64,000 nucleotides of DNA from Amylostereum areolatum (taxonomy: Eukaryota; Basidiomycota; Agaricomycetes; Russulales; Stereaceae), in contig SAXG01000046.1 in NCBI GenBank assembly GCA_012932865.1, positions 1 through 64,000 of the forward strand, written 5' to 3'. Shown here piece after piece: positions 56,401 to 64,000 of this stretch; position 1 is the stretch's first letter; every line of letters begins with the position of its first letter. Made by a program: the position numbers and the translations under genes. A model generated the notes under the pieces. The model was given only the letters and a program-made list of their open reading frames with translations. It was not told the DNA's origin and did not search any database.

Positions 56401-57327
56401 CAATTTGCATCCAAAGTATTCCAATCCATTTGCGAAAGCCTTGGAATTGTCTCGTCGCTCAGTACAGTGTACCATCCCCAAACAGACGGCGAAACAGAAA
56501 GAGTGAATCAAGAATTAGAACAATATCTTCGAGCATTTTGCAACGGAGATCAAACAAATTGGGCAAAACTTTTACCAAAAGCAGAATTCGCACACAACAT
56601 ACGACAACATTCAGCTACGAAAACTTCCCCATTTGAACTCCTACATGGATCCCAACCGGTTTTCAACCCAACAATACCAACCAATCCGCGAATACCGACA
56701 GCCGAAGAAAGAATAAAGAACTTCAAGGATGCGTGGGACAACGCAGAAGCAAGTCTGGAAATAGCTGCTAAATTGATGAAGATGCAGCATGATCAAACGT
56801 TCACACTAAGAGATCAACTCAAACAGGGCGACCAAGTATGGTTAGACGGAAAAAATCTTAACACGGTATACCCGAAAACCAAGCTAGCACCAAAACGGTT
56901 CGGCCCATTCAAAATTGAAAAGGTTATAGGACCAGTAACCTATCGCTTGGAACTACCAACGAAATGGAAAATACACCCAGTATTTCACGCGGCACTGTTA
57001 ATTCCGTTCAAAGAGACAGAGCAATATGGCGAAGCTTACGAAAAACCACCTCCGGAACTAGTAAATGATGAAGAGCTCTATGAACTAGAAACAATAATAG
57101 CCTTAAAACTAGACAAACGATATTCCGAACCATTACATTACTTCGTAAAATGGAAAGGCTACCCAGACTCCGGTAACACATGGGAACCCGCATCTAATCT
57201 CGAAGGATCAAAGACTGCGATTGCAGAGTTCCACCGGAATAACCCTAAGGCACCGAGGTCGCTACCACCGCCAATCAGGGATACCAACACAGAATCTACT
57301 GATTTTGACGAGATCGCTGTAACATAG
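53459..57327 (+). pseudogene. pol: C2 Pol: protease, RT, RNase H, integrase, chromodomain
   Basis: Protease ALLDSGASSTLIHPDF (near 53690), RT ([24 protein letters not shown] near 54890), RNase H ([22 protein letters not shown]), integrase HHCC (HHDLQTIGHPGEM...CPVCQSTK), DDE (TSDFITDLP, ISDRGPQF, GETERVNQELEQ), GPF module, and a chromodomain (ELETIIALKLD...YFVKWKGYPDSGNTWEP, 57080-57190) in frame with integrase. Stops at 54506 and 55588 are TGA for CGA in C1. A TGA ends the frame at 56359-56361, and a lost G near 54750 shifts the RT frame. So four defects, otherwise open. Confidence 0.93.
53489..53495 (+). other. C2 -1 frameshift heptamer
   Basis: G GGT TTT before the Gag TAA. The overlapping Pol frame (53459 onward) is -1 relative to Gag. 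Confidence 0.65.
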
Positions 57328-57463
57328 CAAGAGCAAAGGCCAGCACGACGAAAGAAACGCAAGACGAAAGCAAAACACTGGTGAGACTCATCACCATTCA
57401 GGCGAATGCACTGCCAACGAAGAGGGGATAAAAACCCTATGGGTTCAACAAGACAGACCACCA

Positions 57464-57718
57464 ATGTCCACCACCCCAAACACAGCCAACACTTCCTCTA
57501 CCAATCCAATCGTCACACCCAGCAATGTCGACCGCCTCCGCCTCGTCTGCAACAAAGTACACCACACTCAACAGGAACGAGCCCTCTGCGGAGACTGCTT
57601 CATCGCTCGATTGGCAGCAATCCTCGCAATTAAGTCAGTACCTCCTCCGTCTAGGTCAGGACCAGACGGAAGAACAAGGGGTAAGCCGCTTAGAAGCACA
57701 CAGAGGAACCCTAACTAA
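57464..57718 (+). CDS. C2 accessory leader ORF (CxxC)
   Basis: 84 codons from ATG 57464 (MSTTPNTANTSSTNP), with VCNKVHHTQQERALCGDCF, a C-x11-C-x2-C pattern that could bind zinc if completed elsewhere. It stands first after Pol. A GTAAGC donor at 57681 lies inside it, so it may be exon one of a spliced accessory protein. C1 has the same ORF, broken by one CGA-to-TGA. Confidence 0.5.
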   Translation: MSTTPNTANTSSTNPIVTPSNVDRLRLVCNKVHHTQQERALCGDCFIARLAAILAIKSVPPPSRSGPDGRTRGKPLRSTQRNPN

Positions 57719-58250
57719 AGCACCCGGATTCCTCACAGGTGCTAATGCAATCCCCGTGGCCCGGAGCGACGGAAGTCCAAACACCCGATTCCCTGATACT
57801 AGAAAGCCAGATAGCCCGCATGATAGCCGGAGTAGCGCTCAAGCAGGCCAGGGAACGGATCGACGACCTCAAGAGGGAGTCGGCCGACGTCCAGAACATC
57901 TTGGAGAATCACATCAAGATGCTCAACGGAGAACTCCTTCAGCTCGACTCAAGGTACCTAACGCTCTCGACAGAGATGGAGGAACGAGAGGTCAAACTTC
58001 TCCGACGATTCCGGAAGCTAGCGCAGCGGCTATACTCAACGTCGCAGAACTCCGAAGATTCCTCACTGAAGTCGGACACAGAGTCAACTGGCTCAATTGG
58101 GAAAGACACACCTTCCGGGCCGCCTACGAAGGAGAAATCCTCCGAAGGCGAATGAAAACTACCGGAGTTCCCCACATGTCACCACGCGACGGCCCCGACA
58201 TCGACCTCATCTTCCATGGATATCACATCTCCCCGGGCTATACTATTTGA
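57525..58250 (+). CDS. C2 accessory frame-0 ORF
   Basis: 241 aa, MSTASASSATKYTTLNRN to SPGYTI. The last 80 residues look protein-like (AAILNVAELRRFLTEVGHRV, NWERHTFRAAYEGEIL, DLIFHGYHISPGY). C1 is also open here (10956-11741). It overlaps the coiled-coil frame; either or both could be translated. No family recognised. Confidence 0.45.
   Translation: MSTASASSATKYTTLNRNEPSAETASSLDWQQSSQLSQYLLRLGQDQTEEQGVSRLEAHRGTLTKAPGFLTGANAIPVARSDGSPNTRFPDTRKPDSPHDSRSSAQAGQGTDRRPQEGVGRRPEHLGESHQDAQRRTPSARLKVPNALDRDGGTRGQTSPTIPEASAAAILNVAELRRFLTEVGHRVNWLNWERHTFRAAYEGEILRRRMKTTGVPHMSPRDGPDIDLIFHGYHISPGYTI
57681..57738 (+). other. Candidate intron in the C2 accessory gene
   Basis: GTAAGC donor, CTAAC branch-like motif at 57711, and CTCACAG acceptor ending at 57738 (58 bp). 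This acceptor joins the leader to frame 0. A later acceptor, TACTAG at 57802, would join it to the coiled-coil frame (ESQIARMIAGVALKQAR). C1 keeps the donor and both acceptors. Confidence 0.4.
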
Positions 58251-59418
58251 CCCGATCCCATCACATCCACCCTCGCCAGACCCCCGTCTCTTCCTAATGC
58301 CCCTCCGTGACCTGTCACTGCTCCCACACTCCCATGGTCCCTACCCATCCCCGGAATCCCCCAGACTAACCCCATCCAGCCTCCTATCGCTGGAAACAGC
58401 ATACCCGGAAAGCACACCACCGGACAGCCCCTGGTTTCCCCAGAGTCCAGACAACCGGCCGGAAATCCGCGACAAGTACCTAGGACATCTCTTCCGCTGC
58501 CAGTGGTGCCTAGACCACGAACTCCATTTCCGGTATCTACTGACGACACTCCCATGCCATGGCACGGGGGTCCCCCTGCCTATCCCTCATTCCTACGCTT
58601 GTACCCCGACCACGTTCGAGATCCCATCACCCAAGATCCCCAAATCACCCCACAGCGACGTAAACATGATTCTGTCGACCCCGACAGAAGACCGCTCAAG
58701 CGGATCAGAGACATCGGACTCCCCGATGCATCGGGTGAGGAAGAACTTCAGAGAACTCCAGAAGATAGTCGATCGAATGATGGAGAACCGCGCTCGCCGA
58801 AACCAAGAGCACGACTCGACGGACGACTCGAACAGTTCGGCGGACGAGCCGGACAGTTCGACGAACAACAAGGCGGAAGAAGCAGCCAAGAATCCCTCGG
58901 ACCAATGGAGCAACGAGCCAACCACATGGACGCAAGAGAAATGGGACATGATTCCTGTGAAGCCGCGGAAACACTGCTGGAAATGCGGCAAGCGAGGCTA
59001 TCTCCGCCGAGATTGTCCCCGTCGCAAGAGCGATCCCCCTCACTTCCCCCAATCACGGTCCTGCTACCCTCTCCGGTCACGGACTCCTCTTCCTCGCCCA
59101 CGCCCGAGCCGTCCGGATATCAGTTACGGTCCAGGAACACTGATGTCCCACCCCCACCTCCGACGTACCGACGCTATCGCCCGCGCCCACAGGCAGCTTC
59201 TGGGATTCCTCACGCGACGTGAGAGCCTGACGCACGAAGCCGCCCAACACACCACCAAACAGTGGTTGTACTGGGAAGACGCGGTACTCCGCACTCAGCA
59301 GGAACCCCCTTTGCGCTTCAACCACTCTTGGCGCGTCGACGATCTCTTCTGGAAAGAAGAAGACTGGGACCTGCAGGAAGCAGAAGAGTCGAAGGATCAA
59401 TGGCCGGAACCTTGGTAA
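57739..59418 (+). pseudogene. C2 coiled-coil and zinc-knuckle accessory protein
   Basis: One frame: a coiled coil (ARERIDDLKRESADVQNILE, HIKMLNGELLQLDSRY, MEEREVKLLRRFRKLAQRL), a Ser-rich linker, TGA at 58153-58155 (TGG in C1), then ITSPRAILFDPIP, an acidic Ser/Asp segment, TWTQEKWDMIPVKPRKHCW and a knuckle CWKCGKRGYLRRDC in which the third ligand His is Tyr. The C-terminus is aromatic (WRVDDLFWKEEDWDLQEAEE). In C1 the knuckle is intact. It resembles a second Gag-like nucleic-acid-binding protein encoded after Pol. Unknown family. Confidence 0.65.
58503..59222 (+). CDS. C2 overlapping frame-0 ORF over the knuckle region
   Basis: 239 aa in the frame of 57525-58250. Pro/Arg-rich: PMPWHGGPPAYPSFLRLYPD, ARLSPPRLSPSQERSPSLPP, GYQLRSRNTDVPPPPPTYRR. 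C1 is open over most of it (11949-12560). In the codons for PRLSPSQERSP all four base differences between copies are silent here, while three change the other frame. This suggests real dual coding, though elsewhere the knuckle frame is the better conserved. Treat as a candidate. Confidence 0.45.
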   Translation: MVPRPRTPFPVSTDDTPMPWHGGPPAYPSFLRLYPDHVRDPITQDPQITPQRRKHDSVDPDRRPLKRIRDIGLPDASGEEELQRTPEDSRSNDGEPRSPKPRARLDGRLEQFGGRAGQFDEQQGGRSSQESLGPMEQRANHMDAREMGHDSCEAAETLLEMRQARLSPPRLSPSQERSPSLPPITVLLPSPVTDSSSSPTPEPSGYQLRSRNTDVPPPPPTYRRYRPRPQAASGIPHAT

Positions 59419-59824
59419 GCGCACGGATGAACTTTCACCCATCACACGCACTCGGACTTTCTCTTTAGCATCATCATCATCATCGTCATCACGTTTTTTC
59501 ATTCATCGTTACGACACTTCTCGGACTGATCACGGACTGCGCGCTCATTTGCACGCATATTTTCCTCGGACTTCTCTACTGTATAGGTTCCTATCGCTAT
59601 GAGGAAGGTGAAGTGCTTGGTATTCTCCCTGCAACGCGCTGGACGTGTCGCTTACTTACGACTAGTGTCTGATTATGTACGAATTCCTGCTTACGATTGA
59701 CGGCAATGATTACATCACTGCCCCCCCCCCCCCGCATCGCAAGGATAAAAGAGAAAGCCACAAAGACAACAGCATCCTCAGACATCGTCTAAAAAACCAA
59801 CTCGCACCACCCAAACCAACCAAT

Positions 59825-60208
59825 ATGTCTTCTACTCTCACCTCCTCCTCGCGCAACCTCTCCACCACCGACTACACTCCCCCTGCCACCCCTCCTCCCT
59901 CGCCTGTCCTTTCACGCACTCCCACGCCCGACCCACGTGACGAAGAACTCCTTCGCCATCTCAAGAGAGTTACAGAACTCCTAAGCCGTCCGGACGTCGC
60001 ACGCGCCATGAAGAGGTCGAGAAGCCTCGACGAAGAAGCCATGCAGGAGTCGAAGGGAAGAAGCGGCATCAAAGGGCTCTTCCGGAAACACAGGCCCCGG
60101 TTCAGAAGCCCGGACCACGCAACGATGGTTAGGATAGGACACCGGTTAGGATCTCCCACAATAGACGAGGAGGATCTAAAAGTGGTGGAGGCGTTGTTGA
60201 AGCGGTAG
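59825..60208 (+). CDS. C2 conserved 127-aa accessory protein
   Basis: 127 codons, MSSTLTSSSRNLSTTDY to KVVEALLKR, collinear with 13264-13647 without indels. Thirty codons differ silently and twelve by replacement, which shows selection on the protein. Ser/Thr/Pro-rich start, basic middle (KRSRSLDEEAM, FRKHRPRFRSPDHA). No recognised domain; possibly nucleic-acid binding from its charge, but that is only a guess. Confidence 0.78.
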   Translation: MSSTLTSSSRNLSTTDYTPPATPPPSPVLSRTPTPDPRDEELLRHLKRVTELLSRPDVARAMKRSRSLDEEAMQESKGRSGIKGLFRKHRPRFRSPDHATMVRIGHRLGSPTIDEEDLKVVEALLKR

Positions 60209-60289
60209 AATAGTATGACGAATTCTATCGCCCGGTTTCGGATAAGGATAAAAGGGGTGAACATCAAAACAAAGAGAATTAGAAGCACG

Positions 60290-60634
60290 ATGCAACCCAC
60301 CCAGTCGCCTGATCTCACGATGTTCACTACAACCACCCCACGTTCGCTCATCATCGTCCTGAGCGTGATCATAGGACTTACAGTCCTTACCTTTCTCACG
60401 TCATCTATCTTCCTCCAACGATGGCGTCGAACGAACAATCAAGAACTTGTTCAAGAAATCCCCATGGAAGCAATCCGGTTTGCGAATCAATGGGACGTCG
60501 ATTCTAGAGAGGGGGCTAGTGTTACAACTCGATCAAGGTATTCTATTTCCTGTTGCCTTATTAGGAAGGACGTCGCTAAACAACGGATTACGACTGTGCC
60601 CCAGCTCATAACCGTCTCGACGACGCAGCCATGA
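60290..60634 (+). CDS. C2 small membrane-protein ORF
   Basis: Starts MQPTQSPDLTMFTTTTPR, then a hydrophobic span of about 23 residues (LIIVLSVIIGLTVLTFLTSS), QRWRR, and an acidic tail. It covers the polypurine tract AGAGAGGGGGCTAG and enters the 3' LTR at 60520. The topology would be a short N-terminus, one span and a cytosolic basic flank. Too short for a fusion glycoprotein. Confidence 0.6.
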   Translation: MQPTQSPDLTMFTTTTPRSLIIVLSVIIGLTVLTFLTSSIFLQRWRRTNNQELVQEIPMEAIRFANQWDVDSREGASVTTRSRYSISCCLIRKDVAKQRITTVPQLITVSTTQP

Positions 60635-60987
60635 CTGTGCCCCAGTCGTGTCCCCGTAGATACCTGATACGACCGTTACCAAATGTACATATATTTACTT
60701 GATCTCCTTTCTTATAAAAGGAGGCTCAATGAACGAGCTATTCCCCAGCTCGTTCTCTTTGTAAATACAGGACTGTTCTAAATAAGAACCTCCTCTTGAG
60801 AATACTAAAGAGAATCTAAAGCAAACAAGTCGAAAGCTCGCCTAAGTCTTCCGTGAAGACTTACTGCTTCGCTTACTGACCTTAACCTTCGTATAACCGA
60901 GACGTCTGGATCACCTGATCCCACTTCTCACACTCCAGAGTACTGTAGCCTGAGCCGCTTGTCACGTGATAATGACCATCCTTAACA
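60520..60987 (+). repeat. Family C LTR (C2, 3' LTR)
   Basis: 468 bp, TGTTACAACTCG to CCTTAACA, with only one full 41-bp minisatellite unit. Confidence 0.92.
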
Positions 60988-61624
60988 CCCCCTTGGACTG
61001 ACTGCTCTTCCTCTCCGGGTTCTCTTTGAGCCATTGGTGGTTGATGCGGCGGGCGCGCTCCTTCCACTCCACGAGGTCAGTGGGGAATGGGTACGACCGG
61101 GCCACCTGCTTGCCGAGTTCTCGCTGCAGTCCTTTCTTGAAGAAGTGGATCAGCGCTTCCTCGCCGTATTCCGTCATAGTTGCCAGCAGTTCAAACTCGG
61201 TGATGAAGTCAGTGACGTCCCGAGTAGTCATCGTGAGCTCGTTGATCTTACACTGGGCCTCCATCTTCGGTTCGATGGATACGAAGTCCCGACCAAACCT
61301 GTCTGAAAGCTCCTTGTAGGTGCTGTAGTGGAGCTTTGGGGGTGTTTCACCGGAGTCCTCGGCTTCTTCCTTCTTGTCCTCGTCGGCAAAGAGCTCCATG
61401 CGGTGGTGCGTGGCCCAGGAGTTCGCCGTGTCTCCCTCCATCAGGCTGAGGAGGAGCATCATCTTGGCATCGTCTGTAGTGTAAACATCTTTGTTAACAC
61501 AAAGGAACATGCGCAGCTCTAGGGCAAATCGGAGGGTGTCGTGTCTGTTGCCCTTGAAGGGCTTCGGCTTGGGGCCGAGCTCACGCTTGGAGGCGGCCGA
61601 GGGTTTGGTTTCTTCGTCGGGCAT
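60988..61624 (-). pseudogene. A4 Gag, N-terminal part
   Basis: From ATG 61624 (MPDEETKPSAASKRELGPKP) through a capsid-like region (FALELRMFLCVNKDVYTTDD, ITEFELLATMTEYGEEALIH) to the C2 boundary. About 190 codons upstream are open in the same frame (WQGTPGRTVVDWQPSSANPV, PLDFQVARGVQIELDEAEEH), back to FPPGIFCDYCLYEYSVL, so Gag may begin well before this ATG. There is no ATG in that extension. Cut on the left by C2. Confidence 0.85.
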
Positions 61625-62823
61625 TTTGTCAGCGGGGAGGGCGATGTCGAGGGATCGGGTGAAGGCTGCTTCTTGTTGGTGTCGGAGTTCCTTGCGATGT
61701 TCTTCAGCTTCGTCAAGCTCGATTTGGACTCCACGCGCAACTTGGAAGTCGAGGGGTGTGACGAGTTCCTGGTTGTGTCTCCAAAACCAGAGATCCTGAA
61801 CAGGGTTTGCACTGGAGGGCTGCCAGTCAACTACTGTGCGCCCTGGTGTTCCTTGCCAGTTCCGTCGATACGTGTACCACTTCCTGGTGACGCTGTCGAA
61901 CTTGAATCCCCTGGGGGGGAGGAGGATGGTGGATCGGCGGGGCGGTGGGGAAGAGGATGCTGGTAGGTCGATGAAGGCGGCAAGGATGTTGGTTGCAAGA
62001 TCGAAGTCTTCGTCTGTGAGATAGTTGCCTCCTTGAAAGTACCAGTCTTGTCTGCTTTCTTCGGGAGGGTTGTGGGCCCAATGTACCGGTCTCTTGGTGT
62101 CTAGGGAGGTGAGGACGGAGTACTCGTACAGACAATAGTCGCAGAAGATACCCGGGGGGAACGCGGGGGTGGGGGGACGGGTGAAGATTTGGGAAGCGAT
62201 GGTTCTAGAAGAAGTCGGCCGCGACGGGGCGACGACCGAGGAGTTTCTGGGTGAAGTAGCAGGCTTTTACAGCCTGGCGGATCTTGTGTTTGAGGCGATG
62301 GTGGCAGAGGGTCTTGCCCTTGATAGTGGGACGGAGGACTGGTGGCGGGGTGGATTCCGGTGTGGGGATTGCGAAATTGTAGACGGTGGAGAAGTTGTGT
62401 CAGATGATCGATGGAGGTAGATGGGTGTTGGAACAGGTGTGCCAGGTGGGGAAGTGAATCGAGAACTCGAACCGGTTCCGATCTACGTCAAAGCACGCAA
62501 CGACACGAGCGTAGAGGCAGAGGATTGTCTGCCTGCCGTGATCGTGATTCCAGCGCCACTCGTATATGCGGCAATTGACTCCGTGGACCTTCCAGGTATG
62601 TTCCCCACAGAGGAGTTCAAGGGCTCGTATGCGATTGACGGTGGCCGTGTTTGCTCGGGGCCAGGGGAACGGGGCGTTGCGATCGGGGTTGAATGCTTGG
62701 AGATTGAAGGTGAGAAAGATCGGTTCGGCGGTGGGTTCCAGGGTGGGGGTTTTTAACGTTGTAGAGACGGCGAGGGAGGTATAGGGGAGAGGGGTGCGAG
62801 GTAGGCGTAGGGTAGACTGTCCA
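61625..62823 (-). pseudogene. A4 AUG-free leader: pre-Gag ORF and Gag extension
   Basis: On the minus strand a pre-Gag ORF (VNCRIYEWRWNHDHGRQTIL, FDVDRNRFEFSIHFPTWHTC) has a TGA near 62402, then KGKTLCHHRLKHKIRQAVK and a TAG at 62207. The Gag-frame extension follows, with WYFQGGNYLTDEDFDLATN, similar to B1 (WYFANESQDDLTEADFNL). Not a single ATG occurs between the predicted RNA start (62969) and the Gag ATG. Confidence 0.7.
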
Positions 62824-62825
62824 GG

Positions 62826-63248
62826 TGTCAGAAACGTAGTTTATGAGACCGATGGAGCCGCCTAAGTCACGATGATGAGAGGAGCAAGAGAGAACAGATG
62901 GATTCGAGAGTGTCAGGCCTAGGGTAGTGCAACGTACGCTACAGTACCGTATGATGAGATGGACAGTCTAAGGAAAAGGGAAAAGAGATACTGTCCTTAT
63001 ATACAAGTGGGAACGATGATGTGATGTGATGCGATAGTGGTGCGAGCGGGGGGAACAATAAGAAAGGAGTCATGGGGCGGAGGACGGAAGTCCGGAGCAG
63101 CGATGTCATAAATAAGAATGCGGAATCCCGTTCGGAAGTCCGGGCAATGACATTGTTGGAGCATGTGATGCAAAGGAAAGTCATGTGCCGTGATGTGTCA
63201 CGTGTACAAGGTCTGCAAACGAAGAGAGAAATGGAGTGATCCGTGACA
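62826..63248 (-). repeat. Family A LTR (A4, 5' LTR)
   Basis: 423 bp, minus. PBS block TGGACAGTCT at 62823-62814 on minus; partner AGACTGTCCA at 62969-62960. The right flank is Copia gag. Confidence 0.94.
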
Positions 63249-63616
63249 GACGATGTGCAGTACTCTATCTTGCTACGCACAGCAGTGACGCAAGCGAGTT
63301 TGAGAAGACCGAAGGCTGCATCATCATCATCTTCCCAGTCTCCTCTGACTTCATTGTAGTCTTTGCCAGAGAGAGTGGAGAGTTCCAACTTGGGCGCCGA
63401 TGTAATTTTGATGGTAAGTTCACCCTTGGCTTCCACATCCTTCTTCTTCTTTTCGAAGCCAGTGATCTCTGTGCCCGTCGAGGGACGAGGCTTCTGGCCA
63501 TTGACGACGCGCCACAGTTTCCTGCTCTGCAGCAGGTCCTGCATGTTGCGCGACCAGGATTTCCAATTTGTCGCATCAAGTTTGACGAAGCTGGAAGGGA
63601 ACGAGTTTGAAGACAT
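63249..63616 (-). pseudogene. Second Copia Gag, N-terminal fragment
   Basis: From ATG 63616 (MSSNSFPSSFVKLDATNW) to about residue 122 (AVRSKIEYCTS), nearly identical to the first Copia gag. Cut by the A4 LTR at 63248. Confidence 0.88.
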
Positions 63617-63821
63617 GATAAGTCTTGGTGGCAATAATCTGGGTTGAGGAGCGGTCAGACCCAGATCCCCAAAGTCGCAAAGTGGCAGCAACCCTCCCCT
63701 GTGTCTGTACTCTAAACCAGAAACCCAAAGGTTCCTGCTCTGCCTCGACATCCATGCGCGCCTATAGTACTTGTATGAACAGTTATAGTATGTGATACGC
63801 AGTTGTAACAGGTGCTCCAGG
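63617..63821 (-). repeat. Second Copia leader fragment
   Basis: Same sequence as 47793-47999 up to GGTGCTCCAG, where the hAT terminus begins. Confidence 0.75.
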
Positions 63822-64000
63822 TAGGGAGGGACACGGGTACTCCCGCGGGTCCCGGAAGCCGATCCGCTGCCGTCTACCTGCCACCGTCGCCCACCCGCCA
63901 TCGTCCACCCACCGTTGCCCACCCGCCGTCATCCGTCATCGTCGTCCACCCGCTGCCGTTATCCACCCGCCACCGTCATCCACGGTCCACCCACCGCCAT
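63822..64000. mobile_element. hAT terminus (element 3) with simple-repeat interior
   Basis: TAGGGAGGGACACGGGTACT at 63822 matches the hAT-1 start. From about 63870 the sequence is a degenerate CCACCCGCCGTCATC minisatellite running off the window. The 8 bases before it (GCTCCAGG) would be the target copy. Confidence 0.7.

Larger units (their letters stand above)
50753..60987 (+). mobile_element. Family C chromovirus C2 (full length)
   Basis: About 10.2 kb: 5' LTR with a duplicated start, PBS, ORF1, Gag, Pol, accessory region, 3' LTR of 468 bp. Better preserved than C1. The left flank is A5 (plus, protease) and the right flank A4 (minus, Gag), with no target duplication (CTCGC versus CCCCC), so the flanks were rearranged after insertion. 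Confidence 0.92.

Noticed and set aside
60290..60634. Membrane ORF as a viral-type envelope protein
   Set aside because: About 115 codons, no signal peptide, furin site, fusion peptide or cysteine pattern. Only a membrane span is supported.
63870..64000. Minisatellite CCACCCGCC as a special array
   Set aside because: Degenerate, runs off the window, and simple repeats inside hAT ends are common; too little sequence to judge.
1..64000. CRISPR arrays, tRNA or rRNA genes, bacterial operons
   Set aside because: No regularly spaced repeats, no cloverleaf or rRNA signature, and the gene structure is eukaryotic.

Overview
This window is transposon-nested DNA from a filamentous fungus, most likely a basidiomycete (Agaricomycetes). 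Signs of this are chromodomain Ty3/Gypsy elements, a Ty1/Copia element, hAT and PIF/Harbinger DNA transposons, a Fot1/pogo-type relic, and genes with many 50-65 bp GT..AG introns. I found no convincing host housekeeping gene, tRNA, rRNA or CRISPR array. Family letters below are my own labels.

Layout. 1-1379: 3' end of Gypsy family A (copy A2, minus). 1380-3787: 5' LTR and leader of family B (B2, plus), its LTR split by a TA-flanked Fot1/pogo-like relic (1609-2443). 3788-14502: full-length but decayed family C element (C1, plus), carrying a solo LTR of a fourth family D (10348-10841). 14503-17651: unrecognised spliced pseudogene. 17652-21381: 5'-truncated B3. 21382-23319: C-terminal half of a hAT transposase with its terminal repeat. 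23469-24060: Copia LTR piece. 24061-about 27630: hAT transposase gene (minus). 28326-28908: B4 fragment. 29234-46439: family A element A1 (minus), interrupted by a complete PIF/Harbinger element (30133-33240) and a young complete family B element B1 (34972-42489). 46440-49717: Copia gag-protease and leader/LTR (minus), with a 695-bp inverted-repeat element inside. 49718-50752: A5 fragment (plus). 50753-60987: full-length family C element C2. 60988-63248: A4 5' end (minus). 63249-63821: second Copia gag fragment. 63822-64000: another hAT terminus.

How the elements work. Families A, B and C share one plan: LTR, a PBS complementary to the predicted 5' end of their own mRNA (self-priming, as in Tf1), a pre-Gag ORF, Gag with one CCHC knuckle, Pol in the -1 frame (protease, RT, RNase H, integrase), and a C-terminal chromodomain. 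In all three the 10-nt PBS lies 2 nt after the LTR, and its complement lies 34 nt downstream of the TATA start. The 5' regions are almost free of AUG: 1345 nt in A4, 820 nt in A1 and 933 nt in C1 have none, although they contain long open frames. In B1 only the ORF1 and Gag AUGs occur in about 1.3 kb.

The most unusual system is family C. Both copies carry about 3 kb of extra coding DNA after Pol: a coiled-coil/zinc-knuckle protein overlapped by a second long frame, a conserved 127-aa basic protein (30 silent versus 12 replacement codon differences between copies), and a small single-span membrane protein whose frame runs through the polypurine tract into the 3' LTR.
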